A DNA stretch of 6,129 bases from Chitinivibrionales bacterium (GCA_014729375.1 WJKA01000268.1:1-6129), one strand, 5' to 3'. Shown: positions 1 through 5,425, counted from the stretch's first letter. Numbers and translations: made by a program. The notes: generated from the letters alone by a model not told the origin.

Positions 1-923
1 CGTATATGGACCGTCGAAAGCTGCAGCTTGACAGGAAACCGGTCCTTGATTTTCCGGAAAGTCGCCGATGCGATATCACCGGTCTGTTCGATGCTTTCCT
101 GCACCGCGGCAACGATCCAGAGTGGCTCCGATCTGCTCAACTCACCTAAAAGCTGCAATGTCCGCGCATCCTCGTTAAGCGAAGACGTGTCTGGTTTGGA
201 ACGAAAAAATTCCGACAATTCATCGATGATAAGCACGCAGCCGCTGAACCCGGCCTGTTGAACACGTTCAATCATCCGCCTGAATGTCTCCTGCCGTTCC
301 TCAACAAGGTCGGTGGGGAGCGGGATATTATGGCGGTTGAGAAATCCCAGGCTCCGGCTGTAGGCTGCATAGGGATCATCGGCAAACCAGTCTTCAAGAC
401 TGCCGCCGGCACCCAATTCCTGCGCAAATGCATCATTCAATGCCGATCCGTCAAGAATGTTGTCCAGAAAGCGGATAAATGCTGAGAATGGAGAAGGCGG
501 CCGGGGTATCCCGCTTTGGGCAAATGCGCCGCGAACAGCATCGATACAAATTGATTCCAGTGAAGATGTTGAGCGAAAATTTACAAGAGAAACATCGGCA
601 ACAAGGAACTTTTTTCCACTGTCTTTAAGCGCCTGCATTTCCGGATGGAGTGAATTGAGTTTTCCCGCCCCCTCTCTCCTGCCGAGCCATGCAGCGAGCA
701 TGGCGAGAAAATGGGATTTTCCCGAGCCGAAATCTCCCTGAAGAAAATAGCCCTGTCCTGTTGTATTCTGCAAAGAATTACTGAATACGGTCAGGTGACC
801 GGCAACCTCACCGGTAATAACAAAGGTAGAAACAATCGAGTGCGGATCGGTATGCCCCTGGTCCAGCCGGATAACTGTCTGCACCGGATTAACTTCAACC
901 AGATCACCGATTTTTTTTGTCAT
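1..923 (-). CDS. Large P-loop ATPase, DUF6079/PglY-like, N-terminal part only
   Basis: This reading frame opens at the ATG at 923-921 and stays open for 307 codons until it leaves the window, so the C-terminal portion is missing. A Walker A motif, GDFGSGKSH, lies at residues 63-71. A Walker B motif, CVLIIDELSEF, lies at residues 229-239 with the D234-E235 pair. A strand ending in a polar residue (LWIVAAVQES, about 268-277) sits where a sensor-1 element would be, followed by FRKIKDRFP at 289-297. The N-terminal pattern (short beta-rich start, FVITGEVAGHL, then the GKSH loop) matches what I know of DUF6079 and PglY/BrxC-type proteins, which are usually about 1,200 residues and occur in phage-resistance loci. 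The family call is from memory of motifs, and the defence role is inference. The start overlaps the end of the upstream TPR gene by 20 bp, with a weak GAGG a few bases before the ATG, so translation is probably coupled. ATPase: confident; exact family: moderate. Confidence 0.82.
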   Translation of the reverse strand, partial: MTKKIGDLVEVNPVQTVIRLDQGHTDPHSIVSTFVITGEVAGHLTVFSNSLQNTTGQGYFLQGDFGSGKSHFLAMLAAWLGRREGAGKLNSLHPEMQALKDSGKKFLVADVSLVNFRSTSSLESICIDAVRGAFAQSGIPRPPSPFSAFIRFLDNILDGSALNDAFAQELGAGGSLEDWFADDPYAAYSRSLGFLNRHNIPLPTDLVEERQETFRRMIERVQQAGFSGCVLIIDELSEFFRSKPDTSSLNEDARTLQLLGELSRSEPLWIVAAVQESIEQTGDIASATFRKIKDRFPVKLQLSTVHI

Positions 924-1908
924 ACGGCCTCATTTTTTTATCTGCCCGGTAAGAAATATCTTTTTCTGTTTTTCGCAAACGGCCATAGAGTTTTTTTTCC
1001 TCAGGGTACAGTGAAAGCAGCTCCCGGTATAGATTTGCAGCGCGTCCCGGATCTCCGATACGCTTGCACGCCGCATAATATGAGCTGTGAATATACATAT
1101 CATTGGGATTAAGCCTCAGAAGCTCTTCGAACATGGGAATGGCTTCCCGCTCCCCGCCGCTTTTTGCAAGTGCAAAGGCTTTTTTGCGCGTAATGCGGGG
1201 GTCTGCTCCGGTCCTGGCGAGTTTTTCATATTCCGATAATGCAGTTTCGGCATTTCCCGTTTTTCTGCAGAGCGAAGCATATACTTCGTTATATATTGGC
1301 GGCAGTGAGGGTATTTTTGCCAGCCGGCCGTACTTTTTTCTTGTTGCTTCAATGCCCTCCAGGGTGACTTCCAGGCTTACCATTTGCCAGATCGCCTGCG
1401 GATTATGCGGCTCGGCCTCCAGCCACCTGTTGCATGCGTCAACTGCTTCGTCATAACGGTCGAGACCGGCAAGCGCCTTTGCTTTCCACAAATATTTCTG
1501 ACCGGGAGCAAGGTTCCACTCGGCGACCGCTGTCAGTATCTCATTCCACTTTTTCATCCGGGAAAAACAGAAAAGCAGGGCCCGCTGCGCGCGAGGTTTG
1601 ACTTTCGGCTTCTGTCGCAGCTCGCCGTACAAGGCGATCGCCCGTTCATACGCTCCTTTTCCCGCACAGGAATCGGCCATTGCAAGAAGGGCAAATATAT
1701 TTTCAGGAGCAACTGCCAGTGCCTTGTTGATTATCCGGAGCGCCCGGTTGTATCTGCCAAGCTGGTTCAGGGCCGCGGCCTGACAGGTCAGCCAGAATTC
1801 CGAGGTGTCGGAGCAGGCAACGGACATTCGCTCTGCAAAAGCAAGGGCATCACTGAACGCATGGGCGGAAAACAGCCGTTTGTATTCTTCATATTCGCGG
1901 GAATACAT
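904..1908 (-). CDS. TPR-repeat protein, 334 aa
   Basis: A soluble, all-helical protein built from tetratricopeptide-like repeats. Repeats are visible at roughly residues 36-69 (ALNQLGRYNRALRIINKAL, then APEN), 70-100 (KGAYERAIALYGEL), 138-170 (LAGLDRYDEAVDACNRWLE, then PHNP), 205-235, 237-270 (GGEREAIPMFEELLRLNPND) and 271-304 (GDPGRAANLYRELLSLYPEE). The last 30 residues are strongly basic. There is no signal peptide or membrane segment, so it is probably cytoplasmic. TPRs act as protein-binding scaffolds; no catalytic domain is visible and the partner is unknown. The obvious candidate is the ATPase whose start overlaps its stop. It begins 33 bp after the cysE stop, in the same reading frame as cysE, with no recognisable Shine-Dalgarno and a small A/T hairpin just before the ATG. 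This suggests weak or coupled initiation. M28 is a less likely alternative start because the N-terminal helix looks like part of the fold. Confidence 0.88.
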   Translation of the reverse strand: MYSREYEEYKRLFSAHAFSDALAFAERMSVACSDTSEFWLTCQAAALNQLGRYNRALRIINKALAVAPENIFALLAMADSCAGKGAYERAIALYGELRQKPKVKPRAQRALLFCFSRMKKWNEILTAVAEWNLAPGQKYLWKAKALAGLDRYDEAVDACNRWLEAEPHNPQAIWQMVSLEVTLEGIEATRKKYGRLAKIPSLPPIYNEVYASLCRKTGNAETALSEYEKLARTGADPRITRKKAFALAKSGGEREAIPMFEELLRLNPNDMYIHSSYYAACKRIGDPGRAANLYRELLSLYPEEKKLYGRLRKTEKDISYRADKKMRPYDKKNR

Positions 1909-1910
1909 TA

Positions 1911-1927
1911 CAAAAAGATACTTTTTG
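1911..1927 (-). promoter_or_regulatory. A/T-rich hairpin before the TPR start codon
   Basis: CAAAAAG-ATA-CTTTTTG is a perfect 7-bp inverted repeat with a 3-nt loop, ending two bases before the TPR ATG and filling the place of a ribosome binding site. In RNA it would form a weak, mostly A-U stem. It could modulate initiation of the TPR gene or be a weak pause after cysE. Function is inferred only. Confidence 0.35.
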
Positions 1928-1941
1928 TCCGGAAATAATAG

Positions 1942-2850
1942 CTACACGGTAATCCCGTTGGCATGTACGCCATTGATTGCAGCCCCGGGGGGCACTGCCT
2001 TTGTCACCCAACTGTTGCCACCGATTACCGCGCCTTTACCTATAACTGTTTTGCCGCCCAGGATTGTCGCATTGGCGTAAATAACAACATCGTCTTCGAT
2101 ATCGGGATGGCGCTTGATTCCCTTTACCGGCTTGCCAGACTCATCAAGAGGAAACGAGAGCGCCCCCAGCGTGACACCCTGGTAAAGCTTTACATTCCGT
2201 CCGATTCTCGTAGTTTCTCCGATAACGACGCCGGTGCCGTGATCGATAAAAAAACGGGGACCTATCATCGCACCGGGGTGAATATCGATGCCGGTGCGGG
2301 AATGGGCCCGCTCCGCCATAATCCGGGGAACAACCGGAACATCAAGCTCATACAAGGCATGCGCAATCCGGCAGGTGGCAATCGCTTCGATACAGGGATA
2401 GCTCATGACAATCTCATCCAGCGATTTCGCAGCAGGATCACCCTCATACGCAGCCTGAATATCTTCTATCAGGATACTGCGTATCTGTGGAAGTTGCTCT
2501 ATCAGATGAATTATCGCTTTCTCGGCACGGTCTTCACAATCACAATTATCGCAATTGTCTTTAATACACCGGTACCTGAATGCATCGCGAATATGCTTGC
2601 CCAGCTTGAAACTGACATGGCGGAGTATATCGCCGAGGAAAAAATTGATCTCTGCTTTTCCCAGCCGCTCCCGGCTGAAACACGCGGGAAAAAGCGCGGC
2701 AAGAAGGTCATCAAGTACCTCGTAAATCTCATTCCTTCCGGCAAGATCCAGACCATCCCCGGTATGGATCGTGTAGCTCTGTATCATGTCCTGCTCGAGC
2801 CTGGCAACAATTTTCGGGAGTTTTTTATTGATCCATTCTTTCAGTTCCAC
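1942..2850 (-). CDS. cysE: Serine O-acetyltransferase, EpsC type
   Basis: Acetylates L-serine with acetyl-CoA to O-acetyl-L-serine, the committed step of cysteine synthesis, in the cytoplasm. The N-terminal half (about 1-180) is helical. The C-terminal part is a left-handed beta-helix of hexapeptide repeats, seen in GIDIHPGAMIG, GVVIGETTRIG, DVVIYANATILGG and GKGAVIGGNSWV. Aligned by motif to E. coli CysE, D203-H204 (DHGTG) correspond to the Asp157-His158 pair and H248 (KRHPD) to His193. At 302 residues it has the longer N-terminal domain typical of the EpsC subfamily. Unusual points are a cysteine cluster C95-x4-C100-x2-C103-x-C105, and a short C-terminus ending NGITV instead of the long tail with terminal isoleucine that E. 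coli CysE inserts into CysK. The start is GTG, with a GGGG tract about 6 nt upstream, 11 bp after the metA-like stop. It should feed the cysK product two genes upstream. Confidence 0.95.
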   Translation of the reverse strand: MELKEWINKKLPKIVARLEQDMIQSYTIHTGDGLDLAGRNEIYEVLDDLLAALFPACFSRERLGKAEINFFLGDILRHVSFKLGKHIRDAFRYRCIKDNCDNCDCEDRAEKAIIHLIEQLPQIRSILIEDIQAAYEGDPAAKSLDEIVMSYPCIEAIATCRIAHALYELDVPVVPRIMAERAHSRTGIDIHPGAMIGPRFFIDHGTGVVIGETTRIGRNVKLYQGVTLGALSFPLDESGKPVKGIKRHPDIEDDVVIYANATILGGKTVIGKGAVIGGNSWVTKAVPPGAAINGVHANGITV

Positions 2851-2861
2851 GACAGCCCCGC

Positions 2862-3755
2862 TTAATAACTGGTCCGCTCATGGATAAACTTGATCCATTG
2901 AGCAAAGAATTCGGCACGATGGCCGCGCCAGCGGTTCATCGGCTTTGCAAGAGAGATATTTTCCGGCGGAAAAACATCGTTCCGGTCTTTTTTCATGTCG
3001 CGCTCATACTCTTCGATCAATCGCCTGGAATTGTACTCAGGGTGCCCAAGGTGCATCAAATACCGGGCATCACTGCTCTCAAAAATAGTATACCCCCCCC
3101 TTTGAGCATAGGCAAGCAGTGAAATATTCCCGCTCTCCGATTCACGCTCAAGAACCGCGTCCTCAATCCCCGAATGCCTGCTCTGTGGACACCAGTAATA
3201 GTCATCCATATCACCGGTAACCGGATGGTCCCTATCGAGATTTTTCGTTTCGAATACACCGAACAATTTTTCAGGATACACAATCGTATCGATCCCCATA
3301 TATTTGGCAAGCGCCAGGCCTCCCCAGCAGATTCCCAGAGTCGAAGCGATATTATTGCGAGCGTATTTTAGTATCCGCTTGATTTCACCCCAGTAGGAAA
3401 CTTCCTCAAAAGGAATTTCTTCAACCGGTGCACCGGTGAGAATAAGACCATCAAGAATAGTATCCTCAATAGCCTTTTCAAACGGCACATACAGCGAATC
3501 AAGATGTTTCCGGTTGCTGCTGGAATAGGGATGGCTGTGGAGCCGTATCCAGACAGGCTCTATCTGCATCACCGACCTTCCAAGCGGATACAGCAGATTG
3601 AATTCGTATTTCTCAGCCCGGGGCATGATATTAAGGATGCCGATTCGCAGAGCGCGAATGTCCTCCCTGAGCGCTTCCTTATCGGTAGCACAGAGTATGC
3701 GCCGGCGCTCCAGCGCGGGCTTGATATGATAGTTGTTCGGAACAACGATAGTCAT
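2862..3755 (-). CDS. metA: MetA/HTS-family homoserine O-acyltransferase, divergent
   Basis: A member of the glutamine-amidotransferase-like HTS family, which transfers an acyl group from acyl-CoA to homoserine at the start of methionine synthesis. At 297 residues it is of normal length. The nucleophile elbow is GICWGG with C143, and the partner His/Glu are H238 and E240 in LGHPEY. After GAP at 108-110 comes V-E, so E112 falls at the family position (111 in E. coli) where Glu favours acetyl-CoA and Gly succinyl-CoA; O-acetylhomoserine is therefore the predicted product. Two signatures differ from E. coli MetA: MPKKIETE is replaced by MPRAEKYE (44-51), and APHSR by CPQSR (189-193). These differences, with its position between cysK and cysE, leave open a different acceptor such as serine. 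An AAGGA lies about 12 nt before the ATG, somewhat far. Gap to cysK is 15 bp. A run of eight G lies in the coding strand at 3093-3100. Confidence 0.88.
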   Translation of the reverse strand: MTIVVPNNYHIKPALERRRILCATDKEALREDIRALRIGILNIMPRAEKYEFNLLYPLGRSVMQIEPVWIRLHSHPYSSSNRKHLDSLYVPFEKAIEDTILDGLILTGAPVEEIPFEEVSYWGEIKRILKYARNNIASTLGICWGGLALAKYMGIDTIVYPEKLFGVFETKNLDRDHPVTGDMDDYYWCPQSRHSGIEDAVLERESESGNISLLAYAQRGGYTIFESSDARYLMHLGHPEYNSRRLIEEYERDMKKDRNDVFPPENISLAKPMNRWRGHRAEFFAQWIKFIHERTSY

Positions 3756-3770
3756 TGACGTATGGTTTCC

Positions 3771-4724
3771 TTATGAGCAGGTAACGGCGCTCTGCTCTCC
3801 GGGATCGGCATATATCCAGGTCGACAAATACCGTTCGCCGGTATCACAGATAATGGTTACGATTGTTTTTCCTCGATTCTCGTGTCTGCTCCCGACCCGG
3901 ACTGCGGCAAGCACATTGGCCCCCGCGGAAATGCCGGCAAGAATCCCGTCTTTTTTTGCCAGCGCCCGGGTCATGGCAGCAGCCTCCCCGGAACTGACGC
4001 GAATTATCTCATCGTATATTTCTGTATTGAGCACGCCGGGAATAAAACCGGCGCCGATTCCCTGTATCCTGTGCGATCCCGGCGATTCACCGGACAGGAC
4101 CGCAGATTCATCAGGCTCGACTGCAACGACTTTCAGTGACGGCTTGCGCTGTTTAAGCGCCTCCCCGCAGCCGGTTATGGTGCCCCCTGTTCCAATTGCC
4201 GCGACAAAAATATCAACAGTACCTTCCGTATCACGCCAGATTTCATCCGCTGTTGTCAACCTGTGTATTGCCGGATTAGCCTGGTTTTCAAACTGCTGCG
4301 GCATGAAACTTCCCGGATTTCTGCCGTGTATTTCCCCGGCACGTTCCACCGCCCCGTTCATCCCTTTATCTCCAGGTGTCAATACAAGCTCCGCGCCCAG
4401 CGCTTTGAGCAACCGGCGACGCTCCATGCTCATGGTTTCGGGCATGGTAAGGATTAAGCGGTACCCGCGCGCTGCAGCAACAAATGCCAGCCCAATGCCC
4501 GTATTACCGCTTGTCGGCTCCACAATCGTTCCGCCCTTTTTTAAAATACCCGACTTTTCGGCAGCATTGATCATTGCCACGGCAATCCTGTCTTTGACAC
4601 TCGAAAGCGGATTGGTGCTTTCAAGTTTTCCGACAATAGTCGCGCCGGACTCCTCAGAAGCGGACCGTATCTTTACCAGCGGCGTGTTTCCCACCAGATC
4701 GGCTATACTTTCGGCTATCCTCAT
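3771..4724 (-). CDS. cysK: Cysteine synthase A (O-acetylserine sulfhydrylase)
   Basis: A PLP-dependent beta-replacement enzyme that converts O-acetyl-L-serine and sulfide to L-cysteine and acetate in the cytoplasm. Using the start at 4724 the protein has 317 residues, normal for CysK. The Schiff-base lysine is K44 in NPLSSVKDR. The substrate loop TSGNTG is at 71-76, the PLP phosphate loop GTGGT at 178-182, QGIGAGFIP at 221-229, SAGAN at 266-270 and the C-terminal CDTGERYLST at 293-302. The alternative upstream ATG at 4754 would add ten residues, overlap the Rrf2 gene and leave the strong AAAGGAGG inside the coding region, so I reject it. The gene lies 20 bp after the Rrf2 gene and 15 bp before the metA-like gene. 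CysE of the same operon supplies its substrate. A cystathionine beta-synthase role is unlikely because there is no extra regulatory domain. Confidence 0.96.
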   Translation of the reverse strand: MRIAESIADLVGNTPLVKIRSASEESGATIVGKLESTNPLSSVKDRIAVAMINAAEKSGILKKGGTIVEPTSGNTGIGLAFVAAARGYRLILTMPETMSMERRRLLKALGAELVLTPGDKGMNGAVERAGEIHGRNPGSFMPQQFENQANPAIHRLTTADEIWRDTEGTVDIFVAAIGTGGTITGCGEALKQRKPSLKVVAVEPDESAVLSGESPGSHRIQGIGAGFIPGVLNTEIYDEIIRVSSGEAAAMTRALAKKDGILAGISAGANVLAAVRVGSRHENRGKTIVTIICDTGERYLSTWIYADPGEQSAVTCS

Positions 4725-4728
4725 ACCC

Positions 4729-4736
4729 CCTCCTTT
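4729..4736 (-). promoter_or_regulatory. Strong ribosome binding site setting the cysK start
   Basis: AAAGGAGG, followed by GGGT and then ATG at 4724-4722. It is the best Shine-Dalgarno in the window. It lies in the 20-bp gap after the Rrf2 stop and decides for the 4724 start over the upstream ATG at 4754. Confidence 0.8.
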
Positions 4737-4744
4737 CACGCAGT

Positions 4745-5179
4745 CTATATGCAATAATCGTTTTTCGTTGCAGTCTCATCACTGTCAAGCAAATCCTGAA
4801 GCGTTGTTTTTTCAAGCACCGCTACCCGGGAATCATACAACTGTTTCCAGACTTTTCTCGCCGAACACCAGGGAACCTCAACACACAATGACTTATTGTC
4901 AAGACAATCAACCGGCGCGATAGAACCCTCCAGCGCCCTGACTATTTCAAGAAGCGTTATCGCCGCGGGAGGACGGCTCAGGACATATCCGCCTCGCGCA
5001 CCCCGGACCGTATCGATTATCCCGTTATTTTTAAGCATGATCAGTATGTTTTCAAGATAGGCATCGGAAATGTTCTGCTTTGCAACGATGTTTTTTCGCT
5101 TTGTAGGGGTCCGCTCATAATCCCGGGCAATTTCAAGAATAGCCCTGACCCCGTACCGGGATTTGGTGGAAAGCTTCAT
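4745..5179 (-). CDS. Rrf2-family transcriptional regulator, three-Cys type
   Basis: A 144-residue DNA-binding repressor/sensor of the Rrf2 family. The N-terminal winged helix is complete: MKLSTKSRYGVRAILEIA (1-18), a recognition-helix region around ISDAYLENILIMLKNNG (37-53) and the wing VRGARGGYVLSRP (58-70). The signature LLEIVRALEGSIAPVDC leads into C92, C99 and C105 followed by RKVW, the spacing used by IscR-type members to bind an Fe-S cluster. CymR, the cysteine-metabolism member of the family, lacks this triad as far as I recall. A further Cys is C143. A GGAG lies about 7 nt before the ATG. As first gene of an operon with cysK, metA-like and cysE it most likely controls sulfur amino-acid synthesis and its own expression, sensing Fe-S status or a cysteine-related signal. 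Ligand and cluster are inference. It may also act on the divergent aldo/keto reductase gene. Confidence 0.93.
   Translation of the reverse strand: MKLSTKSRYGVRAILEIARDYERTPTKRKNIVAKQNISDAYLENILIMLKNNGIIDTVRGARGGYVLSRPPAAITLLEIVRALEGSIAPVDCLDNKSLCVEVPWCSARKVWKQLYDSRVAVLEKTTLQDLLDSDETATKNDYCI
4895..4908. repeat. Perfect 14-bp palindrome inside the Rrf2 gene
   Basis: ATTGTC-AA-GACAAT, perfect 6-bp arms, falls in the codons for DCLDN (91-95). Its first eight bases, ATTGTCAA, recur at 5237-5244 over the -35 box of the Rrf2 promoter. It may be a secondary operator or a coincidence of the conserved Cys codons. Confidence 0.3.
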
Positions 5180-5187
5180 GCTATCTC

Positions 5188-5214
5188 CAACAAATGTTGA
5201 GTTTATTTATAAAC
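5188..5214. promoter_or_regulatory. Two adjacent short palindromes in the Rrf2 leader
   Basis: CAACA-AA-TGTTG (5188-5199) and GTTTAT-TT-ATAAAC (5201-5214) lie side by side between the predicted -10 box and the ribosome binding site. The second would cover the expected transcription start near 5208. This is a natural place for a repressor, such as autoregulation by the Rrf2 protein, but no known consensus is matched. Confidence 0.4.
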
Positions 5215-5244
5215 AAAATAACGTAATGAAGGCATAATTGTCAA
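5215..5244 (-). promoter_or_regulatory. Candidate sigma-70 promoter of the Rrf2-cys operon
   Basis: A perfect -35 hexamer TTGACA (5244-5239) is followed after 18 bp by TATTTT (5220-5215), a 4-of-6 match to the -10 consensus. Transcription would start near 5208, leaving a leader of about 30 nt before the Rrf2 ATG, too short for a T-box or SAM riboswitch. The surrounding 5200-5255 is A/T-rich compared with the genes. Confidence 0.55.
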
Positions 5245-5260
5245 CAAATTTATATGCCTT
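5229..5260. promoter_or_regulatory. Dyad AAGGCATA-N16-TATGCCTT over the -35 box
   Basis: Perfect 8-bp inverted arms at 5229-5236 and 5253-5260 are separated by 16 bp that contain the whole TTGACA -35 hexamer. A dimeric regulator bound here would block or recruit polymerase for the leftward operon, and the site is also upstream of the rightward gene. Candidates are the Rrf2 protein itself or an unlinked regulator. Confidence 0.45.
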
Positions 5261-5263
5261 TTC

Positions 5264-5291
5264 TCTGTGTTCATATATTCGCGCACACAGA
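5264..5291. promoter_or_regulatory. Dyad TCTGTGT-N14-ACACAGA in the divergent intergenic region
   Basis: Perfect 7-bp inverted arms at 5264-5270 and 5285-5291, with centres 21 bp apart, about two helical turns, as expected for a dimer on one DNA face. It lies between the leftward operon and the aldo/keto reductase gene, so it could serve either. No match to a named regulator is claimed. Confidence 0.35.
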
Positions 5292-5425
5292 ACCCCACAG
5301 CGAAAAAACGTACCATGCCGTTCATGAGCAACCGGAACGCCCGGCCACTCACATCCTTGCACGTAACATTTTGTATATTAATTGCTTACCAGTGTTCAAT
5401 TCAATGCAAAGAAGGGGGTTTATCT

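Noticed and set aside
28..741. Three small plus-strand open frames opposite the ATPase
   Set aside because: They are in the shadow of the minus-strand frame carrying Walker A and B motifs, which is open from 923 to the window edge.
1..1908. A complete BREX or Pgl locus
   Set aside because: Only the N-terminal part of one ATPase and a TPR gene are visible; no methylase, alkaline-phosphatase-domain protein, protease or nuclease is present in the window.
1911..1927. The CAAAAAG/CTTTTTG hairpin as a rho-independent terminator after cysE
   Set aside because: The stem is almost all A-U and no separate U tract follows it before the TPR start codon, so termination would be inefficient.
1963..2865. 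Plus-strand open frame of 300 codons opposite cysE
   Set aside because: The opposite strand encodes a complete serine acetyltransferase with hexapeptide repeats and catalytic residues; the plus-strand product resembles nothing.
4725..4754. cysK start at the upstream ATG (4754)
   Set aside because: It would overlap the Rrf2 stop and include the AAAGGAGG ribosome binding site in the coding region; the ATG at 4724 gives the normal CysK N-terminus.
3733..4923. Plus-strand open frame of 396 codons opposite cysK
   Set aside because: It is an antisense shadow: the minus strand encodes an intact CysK with all motifs, and the plus-strand product is low-complexity (Pro/Ser/Ala-rich) with no family motif or ribosome binding site.
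5357..5381. TTGCAC...TATATT as promoter of the aldo/keto reductase
   Set aside because: The spacing between the hexamers is only about 11-13 bp, too short for sigma-70; no better promoter was found on the plus strand, although one must exist nearby.
5180..5425. Riboswitch or T-box leader for the cysteine operon
   Set aside because: The predicted leader is only about 30 nt and shows short palindromes, not a T-box, SAM or other structured element.
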